Shown: piece after piece, positions 21,617 through 31,779 of the stretch | Position numbering within the stretch: position 1 is the stretch's first letter | Layout of the letters: each line of letters starts with the position of its first letter | From: Rhyzopertha dominica | Lineage: Eukaryota > Arthropoda > Insecta > Coleoptera > Bostrichidae | Direction of reading: 5' to 3' | NCBI GenBank assembly: GCA_025024175.1 | Contig: QCXZ01000001.1 | Span: forward strand, 39,612,942-39,676,941 | Length of the DNA stretch: 64,000 nucleotides | Notes under the pieces: generated by a model | What the model was told of the DNA's origin: nothing | Seen by the model: only the letters and a program-made list of their open reading frames with translations | Database searches by the model: none | Program-made: the position numbers and the translations under genes

Positions 21617-22979
21617 AAATACAGCAGGAGCGCCAGCTTTTAGAAAACCTCGTGGGTGCTCATGCTAACATAATCGTGAAAATAGTATCTTTGAATCCGT
21701 CCAATAGAGCTCAATAGGTACACATGCAATATGACAGAAATATGTATGATATAAGTAGAAAGATACGTAAGAGGAAAAAAATAAGTACAAAAATGCTAGA
21801 TTTGTTCTAGTGCCTTTGTTGGTACCAGCATTAGTCATCAACAAACTTTTTTATGAAAGAAATTGTGTTCAATTTACTACAGAACGAGAGGTAGAATGTG
21901 GAGTACTCTTTTTGAACACCAAAGATATTATTATAAAATAATACTGTATTGGTAACGGAAACCAACCTCATCGGGGAGGTATATAAACTACGTCTCAAAT
22001 CATTCGACACAAGTTAAAATAAACTTTGTAAAACAGATGAAACATACAATTATTAAAATAACATATTCACAATTTATTGAAAAAAATTTAAAAAAATTAG
22101 AAAATTTACTAATACACAATTCATAACCGAGAGCGTTGATAAATAAAATCTTGTATTCTACTACTGATTTATCAACACTTCATGTAACGCAAACACAGCT
22201 AACGGTAGTATGCAGAGTGACGTGGGGCAGAGGGTAAATCATGATCCTATGGTTGACAAAAACCTACAAACAGTAGATCATAGAATGTATGTATCCCTAC
22301 CAAACATTACTGGATTGACAACAAAATTATTCAGAACGTTTAAAAAATTAAACATAAAAATTACAATTGAGAACAAAAAGCATGGCTCAACCCTACTCGC
22401 AACACTAAAATCAAAAATACCTGCAAAATATCATGCAAATGTTCTATAATATATGTTTGGAATGTGAGGATTGTGAAGGCAAGTACACATAGGACAGGTA
22501 TCACAATGGATGGTTAATAGATTGGCCGTCTACAAAAGCGATATAACTAAACAAAGGGATAGATGCTCACTTACTGAACACATGGACATCATATTAAGTG
22601 GGATAATGTGATAATTTAGGATAAAGAAAGTAATACAAACAAGAGATTAATACTTGAAATGGTTCACATAAATCAAAATTCCAATATAATAAATTTAAAA
22701 AATCAGATATTAAAAAACTGAGCAACATTTCTACGTACTTGCTTTCACAAGAAATTCTAAAACAAGGCTGGGTGGGCTTGAATAATCTGACAGCACTGTA
22801 GACGCTCTACTTTGATAAATTCGACAAAGAGTTCTTTTTTATATCTGTGATAAGTCAGTTTAAATTTATTGTACATGTGTTGAAGCCTATTTGGTCGTGG
22901 GTGCTCCGCACCCACAATTTACTTCTCGTGGGTGCTGGAGCACCCGAGCACCCATGGAGTCGGCGCCCCTGAAATACAG
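21617..22979. mobile_element. hAT-like non-autonomous element with 8 bp target duplication
   Basis: The element spans 21625-22971. It begins CAGGAGCGCC and ends GGCGCCCCTG. It is flanked on both sides by the identical octamer AAATACAG (21617-21624 and 22972-22979), the 8 bp target duplication expected of hAT transposition. Subterminal GTGGGTGCTC-type repeats occur near both ends (21650; 22889-22955). No hAT transposase is encoded. The interior carries a Penelope-type GIY-YIG remnant. Confidence 0.85.
22200..22745 (+). pseudogene. Penelope-like element C-terminal GIY-YIG remnant
   Basis: The ORF 22210-22449 reads MYVSLPNITGLTTKLFRTFK with KLNIKITIENKKHGSTL, matching the linker between reverse transcriptase and endonuclease in Penelope-like elements. 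After a stop and frame shifts the sequence continues VHIGQVSQWMVNRLAVYKSD, RDRCSLTEHMD and EMVHINQNSN-like. The YIGQ..W..NRL..HKSD pattern, then LTEH, is the GIY-YIG endonuclease core. Stops make it inactive. No reverse transcriptase domain is present, and it lies wholly inside the hAT-like frame. Confidence 0.8.
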
Positions 22980-23134
22980 TCAACTGGCTGTTCTCGAGCC
23001 CTCCAGATACAGACAATAATTTTAGCTTTTTTTCATTTAAACTCTTAATTAATTTGACTTTTGTAGCATTTAGTTTGGGTTTAGAAGATGTTAAATATAT
23101 CTACCGTTTATAAAAAATCTTATCCGGTATGTTA

Positions 23135-23927
23135 CATGGGGTGTATCAAAAGTACATGGTAATTCGCTGATAAGTTTCTAGCAATATTGATCGGAGAGAT
23201 CGGAGAGATATGAATTTTTTGTTTTGTTTTATTAACTTTTATTTGGTTAACTTACATATTCGATTGTTTTTGAGATATGACACTATCGAGAATTTATTTT
23301 AATAGCATTGTGTTATAATATGTGTTTCAAAAACAATTGAATGTGTAAGTGAAATAATTGCTACTCCTCAAAAAGCTGCCCGAGTATTTTTCATCAAAAT
23401 ATCATAGGTTCACTTTAATGGCACATTGAAAAATCGGCTTTCTTGGAATTTCAATACAAATTGCAGTGTTCAGAAGAATATCTGTTCTGATGTTTGTATC
23501 TGAATGTTATTTTCAGGGACAACAGGTTTACATTAAAGAAACCAGTGGATGAAAGTGAAAATGTTTTGTACTCTTGCATGCGGAGTTACATGCGCATTAG
23601 TCATGATGGCAATGTTCACTTTTTTTCGCAGAAATTGTTGGTTTTTCTTCTAAATGATAGTTTTTCACGATGTAACCCAAATACACATTTTTTCTAACAA
23701 CATCTCAGAATAAATAATAACTAGCACCCATTTTCAAGTTAATAAGCACAGCATGTGAAATTGCGAAAAAATCAAATTATGACTCTCTAAACTATATGTA
23801 GATAAGTACGCATACAATATGAGAGGATCAGGGAATATTATATTTCTTCATATGCACTTTATTGCTTAGAATTATCTGTACTATCATCCTACAAAATATT
23901 GATGTTTCCTTCTTTCGAAACACCCAG
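23135..23927. mobile_element. Possible mariner-like MITE
   Basis: CATGGGGTGTATCAAAAG at 23135 and the complement of CTGGGTGTTTCGAAAG at 23912-23927 form an imperfect inverted repeat with TA on both outer sides. The interior has no convincing ORF. The terminal match is short and imperfect. Confidence 0.4.
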
Positions 23928-23973
23928 TATAATAGAGTGTAACAGTCCCAGCTCGGGACTGTCACATATTTTA

Positions 23974-25207
23974 AATTGGGTATTTGCCATGTATTTATAT
24001 TTTATTAAATTGCATAATAATAGGTAGCATCTAATCCACAAAACAGCTGTGACAGCTTATAAATTCGAAAAAATGGATCGTAAGGTGTATTTTTAATATT
24101 AAAAATGTGAATATTTAAAGGGACCGCCAAAACGCGAATATATTGGCCGTGACGTCAGGTGTCTTGTAAATGGCCGCTTGTTTATATCTGGCGTCAGCGC
24201 GTCACGCGTCGGCCTCAGCCCGTCAATTTATCAGTTTGTTGTTTGCGTTCATTTTGTGACAAGCGAATTAAAATATGCCAAGAAAAAGTGAAATACTTAT
24301 GAGATATGACTTCTGAAGGCATGTTCATTGTTATGGAATTTGTGTACAGCGACGAGCGGTTCAACGCGGCGGATAATTTGATCACAGTGGGTTTATTGGA
24401 CACATACTATTTGTAAACGTAAAAATGTAAGAATCAAAAGTGTACCCTAAACTTGACATTTATTTTAGAGGTCAGAATAAATATAAATTGCCATTTATTT
24501 TCGGGGCTCTTGCAGCTCGTTTCCGGTCTGGCTAACAGTCGAATATATGGGAAACAAACGTCTTTCTTTATTATAACATTTCCGTCTATCAACTTAAAAC
24601 GCATATAATTTTCCGTATCATCTTTAAGCTATAACAAAATGGAAACTGAATGGTAAACACCTATAACCCCAAAAAGAATAATAAAACTTACATTAAGAAT
24701 TAAGATGATCTTCAAAACAGAAAAACAAACTTTGCGATTTCGGCATATCACGTCTAGGNGCCTTAAACAACTTTTTCATACGTTGATAATCTCAGGGACC
24801 GGTTACAAAAACATTTTGTTAGCTGTACTGACTGAAGTACTTTTATAACCATGTACAAAACAACACTTGTTTTGTTTTTTATACATAATAAATGCTTGTA
24901 AAACTACACAAATCACTTTTTGGTGCGACCTCTTACACCGTCCTTTCAATAAACACCACACAAAAACTTTTCCAATACAAGAATGATACTGCACAGCACG
25001 CTCCTCAGTAATGTTTACATGACACTTCACATCACGAGTTGAATAACCTTGGATAGAAGCGTTTTGGTGGTGACTCTTAAGATTCGAATTTCAGACCTGA
25101 AATTCCCTACCTACAAATATTTTTTTTGTTTTTTAACATGGCGTACGATATATATGCACTTCAAGATTCATTTTACGTAATTTTCAAAAAAGTGATAATA
25201 CCCAATT
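23974..25207 (-). mobile_element. THAP-encoding TIR element, copy C2
   Basis: 1,234 bp with the same 11-base ends as C1 (AATTGGGTATT at 23974, AATACCCAATT ending 25207), in the opposite orientation. The minus-strand ORF at 25030-24803 reads CIGKVFVWCLLKGRCKRSHQ then KQNKCCFVHGYKSTSVST, nearly identical to C1. The rest of the THAP domain follows after small differences. The far end carries a shared GC-rich block (24150-24370) containing a conserved ATG (MTSEGMFI). There is no clear target duplication. Confidence 0.75.
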
Positions 25208-25460
25208 GAGAGGACGTACACTTCTAGATCTGCGTACGCCACTCCGGTACCAGTCACTTATGCAACAGCGGTCGGTTGGTTAGATAAGTGACTGATGTCG
25301 CTTCGTGTAGCTTCAGTGAAGATAACGGGTTCATTTTCGGACATATATTGTAGTTAACGTTTTCTTTTAGAGAGAGAGAACAGAGGTTATTGAAATAACA
25401 ACGTATGTTATGTAATAAATCAAATAGCGTGTCTTGGATCTTTGGTCTGGGGCATCGATC

Positions 25461-25761
25461 TCCGGGAATCCGAGGAGCTCGATGATGTGACGGTCCCGGA
25501 AAGCCGAGGGCCCTGGGGACGGTTCTGAACCCCGGAAAGCCGAGGGCCCTGGGGACGGTTCTGAACCCCGGAAAGCCGAGTGGTCGTTGGTGGAGTAGAG
25601 TCCCGGAAAGCCGAGGGACTCTGAGGACGGTTCTGAACCCCGGGAAGCCGAGGGGTCCAGCGGAACGGCCACGGAAAGCCGAGTGGTCGTTGGCGGAGTA
25701 GAGTCCCGGAAAGCGAGGGACTCTAGTGGAGGAGGAGGCCGCGGAAAGCCGAGCAGCCGGG
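25461..25761. repeat. GC-rich minisatellite, core GGAAAGCCGAG
   Basis: About eight tandem or near-tandem copies of the core GGAAAGCCGAG (two are one-base variants), embedded in longer units such as GGTTCTGAACCCC and GTGGTCGTTGG. Base composition is far more GC-rich than the rest of the window. The 146-codon minus-strand ORF across it (25807-25367) simply translates the repeat (AFRGSEPSPGP and LGFPG units) and is not called as a gene. Confidence 0.85.
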
Positions 25762-26027
25762 GTAGGTACCTCTTGGATTGCTGTGGGGAAGCCGACACAG
25801 CAAGCACTAGTCTCTCTTCGGATGGGCTCTAGCTTTTATACGGTGCAGGACGGCCAAAGTTCAGAGCGCCTCCCGTCTTCTCAAGCAATGCGGAGTGGTG
25901 GAACCCTCGCGCATTCGGATGGAGCCGGTCTGCTTCGTTACAAGAGTTTACAACTCCTTATGGAAGTAAAGGAATATAACAGTTTTACTAGGTTCTTAAA
26001 GCCAATAATATAATATAAAAATATTAA

Positions 26028-26029
<2 letters not shown>

Positions 26030-26116
<87 letters not shown>
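26030..26116. repeat. Compound microsatellite (ACT)n-(AAT)n
   Basis: About eleven ACT/CTA triplets run directly into about eighteen AAT triplets. Confidence 0.97.
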
Positions 26117-28260
26117 TACACAAAAAGGAGCGACTATTGCCATCAAAACAAGATCTTTAGTGACGATCCCGCCAGTTTTACAGGCAGCTTAGCGACCAAA
26201 AAGTAACGATAAACAAACCATCAGCAGATGAAGTGGAAACATTCTGGCGAAAAATTTTGGAAAACGGCACAACGCACAAAACTGCTGCCTGGACAGAAAA
26301 GGAACGAAGATCTCATGAGAAAGTGCCGCTTACAAAATAGAACTTACTGACATAATTAGGCAAACACGCAATTGGGGCCCAGACAATCTGCCAAATTTCT
26401 GGATTAAACAACTATGTAATTAAAAACTCGGAAAGGATGCCCTCTTGGTTGACTGCATAGGCTACAGTTCTGATCCCAAAAACGATAACATCCGCAACCC
26501 GAAGAACTATATATAAATCACCTGCTTGCCCAAATTCTAAAAAACATTAACGACGGCGCTATCTAGTAAGGTATACAACCACCTAATTATCAACAACCTG
26601 TTCCCAGATGAGCACTGAGGAGTGCGCAAGGCCGCGAGAGGATGTACTGACCAAATGTTAATTAGTAAAATGGTAGCTAAAAAAGCAAAAAAGAACCAAG
26701 AAACATCGCAATGGCATGGACTGATTATACGAATACCTTTGACAGTACACCACCTACATCGATTATCGTAACGTTAAAGATCTATCGAATATGGCCGCTC
26801 ATCATTCAGTATATAGAGCAATCCAAGAAGCATTGGAAAACGAAAATGCTGCTCTTTCATTCTCGGAGATGCGTTCAAACCGCAGATATAACTATAAAAA
26901 CAGGTATTTTTCAAGGGGACTCGTTGTCTCCATCGCTGTTCTGTATAGCACTTATCCCACTGACAAATATGCATCGGCATCATCAGCCATTTGTTCTACA
27001 TGGATGATTTAAAAGTCTTTGCGAAGGACGACGAACAACTTAAAAGACCAATAAATGTAGTTAAGACGTTTAGCAACGACATTATAATGCAATTTGGATT
27101 GGACAAGCCTGCAACCACCATTTAGAGGCGGGATAAACCGGTTGAGGGGTGGAATGCGGATCTTGGGGGTCGGGAAGCAATACGGTGTTTGGCTCCGAAA
27201 GAGGCGTACAAAATACCTTAGGGTTGAAGAGCGCAACGGAATAGATAAAGTTAGTGTGAAACTGACAGAATGTACATCACGAGAAACCATGGTGACCGCC
27301 GGCTTATTGAAATAGAGAGCGCTTATGAAATATCAATTGCTAAACTCGGAAGATATTTAGAAAATTGCGAAGATCCCTGTATGAAATGCGTGAAAGGATA
27401 TGATACAATCAAAGCCAAATACTCATGCCAGAAAGAGGTCAAAAAGGTCAAAGCCAAGTACACAAAAGAAGGAACCACCGCACAGTCGAACACCTTAAGG
27501 TATATATAACCAATACCAAAATGGAAAATATCAAGGACAAGCCATTGCACGGACAGTTTATGAGGAACGTTGGCCAGCCAATATCTTATAGGTATGAGGT
27601 ATCACAGAAAACACATATTCAGGCAGCCTATAGACAGNGAATGTAGACTTTGCAACAAAGCTGAAGTGCGCATCAGCTATATCGTGGCAGGCTGCTCAGT
27701 ACTGGCAACCACATAATGTACGAAGAGACACAACAACGTTGCAAGCTACATACACTGGAATGTATCTAGATGGATGGGATTGAACGTGCCAGATAAGTAT
27801 TACGGTCACGCCCCACAAAGTGTATCCAAATGTGGGCGGGTGACACTACCGTGGAATTTTTCCATAATCACAGATCGAGTAATCACCAGTAACCGACCAG
27901 ACATTGTCTTACATAACAAAGCAGACAAGACCTGCCTTATTAGAGATATCGCTCTACTGGACGACTCCAACGTGTCAAAATAACAGACTGAAAAAATTAC
28001 AAAATAACAAAGATCTTGAGATTGAGGTTGGCAGAATGTGGAGAACAAAGGCCAGAGTGGTTCCAGTGGTGATTGGAGCTCTGGGTAAGTCCGCTAAGGG
28101 ATTCCCAGACCACCTAAACAGAACTGACAATTCATCGCCAAACAAGGTGCAGAAGATAGCCCTCATGGGTACCGCACATATCCTGAGGAAGGTGTTAGGA
28201 TAAACCCTTCGATTTCGTGTCGAAATCCGGTGAGGCAACGAACCACGTGTACGAATGACA
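26117..28260 (+). mobile_element. R2-like LINE copy 1 (degenerate)
   Basis: The plus-strand frames, joined across shifts, give an N-terminal linker (KPSADEVETFWRKILENGT), a palm region with NIKTGIFQGDSLSPSLFCIA-like sequence and the catalytic YMDDLKVFAK box at 26998-27030, followed by QFGLDKPATTI. Downstream come LHGQFMRNVGQP, a Cys-rich knuckle (CNKAEVRISYIVAGC, His replaced by Tyr), then SNRPDIVLHNKADKTCLI with RDIALL. That last block is the PD-(D/E)xK-like restriction-type endonuclease found C-terminal in R2-clade LINEs. The C-terminus (MGTAHILRKVLG, stop at 28201-28203) is intact, but many internal stops make the copy dead. The clade name is inferred from domain order. Confidence 0.8.
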
Positions 28261-28439
28261 TCAATAAATTTATGGTTAAGTTACAGCAAAGAGCTTCACC
28301 GACTTGTTGAAAGACCCCCAGAATTTAATAACTTCAGATCATTCAAAATATCATAGACCAAAATCGATCCATATTTGTAAACCGCTTACCGACTACACTA
28401 CAGCACTACACCGACACTACAGCACGCATAAAACGGAAG

Positions 28440-29683
28440 GTTGCGACAGAACTTCGGGTTGAGGTGGTAGAAGAAGAAACTCGTATAGAAAATCAGGGGT
28501 TAGAGATGTGAAATTAAAACCTTTACAGAAAGAGTTTGAACGGAATTACATGCTTTACGGACCCGAACCAGCAGCTAAACCAGGATTACTCAACCTAATA
28601 TACAGCTTAGAAACACAAATGATCATCAAATATACTAATGATTACCTCTCCTCTAAACTAACGCCAAACATAACACTCGCTGAATTTACACAGCCTGATA
28701 TATACTGCTGAGCTTACGATCATCACTTTAAATAACCAGTCATAAAAAACACAAATAAAAATCGAATCCCAATAACACCGGCATGGTAAAGACGTCTACT
28801 CCAAAATATTAATAATATTAGAGGCAGACTTGGTATCTTAACGCAGTTTCGCAGACCGAATGCCAGTACAAAAGTTGTAACAAAGACCGAAGGCATACTG
28901 AAGTGTTACTTATAGGCAGATAACCCAGAGGCAAATAGTGTTATGAATTATTTAAAGCAGAAGCTAGCAGCAATATCAAAGCGGTTAAAAAGGTACCGAA
29001 CTAGCAAAGAAAGAAGACAACAAAATAGACTATTTTCTAACAACCAAAATATGTTTTACAAGACCATAATAGGTAACATCAAGAATGAGTACGACTACCA
29101 ACATTGTGAAAACAATCAACAACCCAGTGCAGAGGAAATAAAGAGGTACTGGGAAAGCATTTGGAGCGTACCAACGAAGCATAGGCGACTAAATGGCTCT
29201 AGGACGAAAACTAACATAGCGCAGATGCTTGAGTGGAGAGTGACTGAGGACAAAGTGTTAGGCGCTATAAAGGAAACGGCGAATTGGAAGACACCTGGAA
29301 ACGACCACATTAACAATTACTGGTACAAGCAGTTCACATATACCTATAAACAACTAGCACACTGTTATACTTACCTTATGGAGAATCCCAAAGAAATACC
29401 GGGGTTTATATGTACGTACCTCATCCCAAAAAAAAGAAGCTCGGTGCAGATCGTGGACTACATATATCGATCGATAACATATGCTTGCCCACAATATATA
29501 AAATCTTAACATCTGTTGTGGCTGAGAAGATTTACAACCACCTTGACGACAACAAGTTGCTAGATGAGGAGCAAAAAGTAGGCCGGAAAGGTTCGCGCGG
29601 CTGTAAGGAATAGCTAGTGATTGATTCAATAGTAATGTCAGGTGCTAATACAGGTAAATGATCGTTGTACGCTGCTTATATAT
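28440..29683 (+). mobile_element. R2-like LINE copy 2, 5' half
   Basis: The ORF 28943-29509 (188 codons) reads MNYLKQKLAAISKRLKRYR, then IKRYWESIWSVPTKHRRLNG and AIKETANWKTPGNDHINNYW. It continues in another frame with CLPTIYKILTSVVAEKIYNH, DEEQKVGRKGSRGCKE and SLYAAYI. These are the N-terminal linker and the fingers of an R2-like reverse transcriptase, homologous to copy 1. The frame is cut at 29683 by the LTR element G1 and resumes at 34722. Confidence 0.85.
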
Positions 29684-29957
29684 TGTAATCTTTAGACCCT
29701 TCTTTTCAAGACACACCAATTCACAGGAACACTTTAATAAAAGCCGGAGCCAACTGAACAAATCAAAGTAATTAACAATGCGAATAGTTAAAGAGATAAA
29801 GGTAATTAATATAACTGCTCGAGTTTTTAAATCCGTTGACAGACGTTTTCCAAAAATTACTGACTGCCCTCCGCCGCGTTGATTCGTCCGGGAGACGGGA
29901 CGAGCTGTGACGGCGTTCTCGATTTATCCGTATATTCGGCTGCTTCAGTTGCTAACA
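29684..29957 (-). repeat. G1 3' LTR
   Basis: 274 bp, almost identical to 34442-34717. On the element strand it starts TGTTAGCAACTG and ends AAAGATTACA, the canonical TG...CA. A purine-rich GGAAGG tract lies just upstream (element sense) at 29960-29970 and is a candidate plus-strand primer. Confidence 0.95.
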
Positions 29958-30051
29958 CGGCCTTCCTGATGGATGTTCCGTTCTCGGAACATGGTACATC
30001 GTTGGTATGTTTCTAAATAAAAAAATATTAGTGTCGGATAGAACATTAAGG

Positions 30052-30406
30052 GCATGGGAGTATGCTGACCCCATGCTTCGAAAATTCGTCTCTAATAGAA
30101 CATTAAGGACACGGGAGTATGCTGACCCCATGCTTCGAAATTTCATAGAATTTCGGAATCCAAAAATATCGTCATGTGGAAGTGCACTGACTTCACCGTT
30201 GAGTTATGTAACAGTCTTGGAACCAAAAACAAACACGTGGGAGTATGCTGACCCCACCTTCAAGATTTGCTGCACACTCTNCTTTTTTACAGAAAAACAA
30301 TTATTTATGTGGAAGTATGCTGACTCCACCTTCGAAACATGCAACAGTCCTTGAACCGAAAACAGAAAAGAATACAAAACAAAATGTGGGAGTGTGCTGA
30401 CCCCAC
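30052..30406 (-). repeat. Six covarying hairpin repeats in G1 3' non-coding region
   Basis: Six units start near 30052, 30109, 30176, 30237, 30309 and 30386. Each has an 11-nt loop (AGTATGCTGAC or a 1-3 base variant on the plus strand; GTCAGCATACT on the element strand) between 5-7 bp complementary arms. The arms change together: ATGGG/CCCAT, GTGGG/CCCAC (twice) and GTGGA/TCCAC. Unit 2 keeps pairing on the element strand through a U.G wobble. Unit 3 has one mismatch. A trailing CTTCRA box follows most units. The region sits between the integrase stop and the 3' LTR. Confidence 0.85.
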
Positions 30407-30456
30407 CTTCAAGGTTTGTTACATGCTCCGGAACCGACCATTAAAAGAAAATTTTA

Positions 30457-30997
30457 TTACAACATACCAACTCGTTCGAGGTAGTCTAGTAAGTCGGTCA
30501 CATCTGTCGCCAACGACCAATCCGTAGGCCAAACCCTCAACTGTTCCTTTGCAGCTTTAACGANTTTGTGCCTACCAGTTCCCACTCTTTTCAATACGTA
30601 TCTACCCTCATTGGTAACATTTACAATTCGATACGGACCCATGAACTCAAAGTTAGACTTGCTTCTATGCAATTTACTTGCTCTATGGAGCAACACGTGA
30701 TCTCCAACTTTAAACTCGACAGTATCTCGTCGTTTTTTATTGAGCTCTGCAATATTTGTTGACGCTTTTGCTTGAAGTCGTTCCCTAACACGTTGGCGAT
30801 CAATTTCTAGATTTCGTACAGGTGTCAGGTTCTTAAATAAGTCATCAAGTACAGCTTGTATTAGAGGAGTTGTCCTATTAATCCCAATTAGTACTTGCAG
30901 AGGGCTTATACCAATTGACTTTTGAATAGTGGTATCAAGTACTAACTGGACCTTCCATAAAATGTTCGGCCAGTCCTTTCTGACTCGCGTTTCAATT
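30457..30997 (-). CDS. G1 integrase C-terminal region (frame-broken)
   Basis: Reads ERLQAKASTNIAELNKKRRD, then VGDHVLLHRASKLHRSKSNF, FMGPYRIVNVTNEGRYVLKR and ends DLLDYLERVGML with a stop at 30457. The GDHVLL...F-x-GPYRIV pattern is the Ty3/gypsy integrase C-terminal domain. It is in a different frame from the catalytic core upstream (element sense), so one indel separates them near 31000. One 'n' lies within it. Confidence 0.8.
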
Positions 30998-31708
30998 CTA
31001 ACTAAATTTAATTATCGTACGCATATAGCGCTCCACTTGGCCGTTTGCACGATGTATATCTGGTGTTATGTAATGGTACTGGATATTCCATTCATCAAGA
31101 AACTTACAGACGGTCAGGTTACGAAAGTTAGTGCCACTATCCATAACTATAAGTTTCGGAGTACCAAAGTAAGAAATAAACTTCTGAAGAGCGTGTCTAG
31201 TTACGTCTGCTTTTACATTCCGTAGTGCAGTTAGAACACAATACTTGGTAAAAGCGTCGACCAGTACCAGAATGTATTTGTATTTATCAACTTTAATTGG
31301 TAAAGGACCAAGGCAATCTACATGAACCGTGTGCATCGGTGTTGAAGGCTTTTCAGGTACTCGAATGATGCCTTGAAGGGGTCCACTACGGGTCTTTTTA
31401 ACGGCGCACACCAAGTAATGTTTCACGTAATTACGAACAAATTGTCGGGGTCTGGGGAACTAAAAATGTTTCAATATCGAATCAGTCGTCTTGTCTATGC
31501 CAATATGACACTGTTCGTCGTGAAAAAGTCGTAGAAGTCCAAGCCGACTATGATGGGGGACGAAATATTTAATTGCCTTTTGATTATTTGGCAGGGTCTG
31601 AACATAACACAATAACCCATCTTTCTCGACGTATTTGTTGGAATCTAACTTTCCTTCTCGCAGATCAGTTAACATTTGTTGAACCTCAGCATTTCCTTTC
31701 TGTTCCAC
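30998..31708 (-). CDS. G1 integrase zinc-binding domain and catalytic core (one internal stop)
   Basis: One frame interrupted by a stop at 31460. The first part (31708-31460) carries the HHCC-type histidines (HHSRLGLLRLFHDEQCHIGI). The second (31426-30998) holds the DDE core: the first Asp in VHVDCLGPLPIK, the second in IVMDSGTNF and the Glu in ANGQVERYMRTI, with 35 residues between the last two. The catalytic residues are intact, but the stop and flanking shifts prevent a full protein in this copy. Confidence 0.9.
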
Positions 31709-31779
31709 ATGTAACCACGAGTTGGTACGTGTAGCTCGGCGTACGTGAACGGGATTTCGACTTAAGAAATCAACATGGT

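Noticed and set aside
23942..23962. 8 bp-arm palindrome ACAGTCCC-AGCTC-GGGACTGT beside THAP element C2
   Set aside because: Too short to assign; no terminator or operator logic applies in this genome context.
25367..25807. 146-codon minus-strand ORF
   Set aside because: It is the translation of the GC-rich minisatellite; openness follows from the repeat's composition.
29958..30456. Possible env or extra ORF between the G1 integrase and 3' LTR
   Set aside because: The region is non-coding in all frames and is occupied by the hairpin repeat array.
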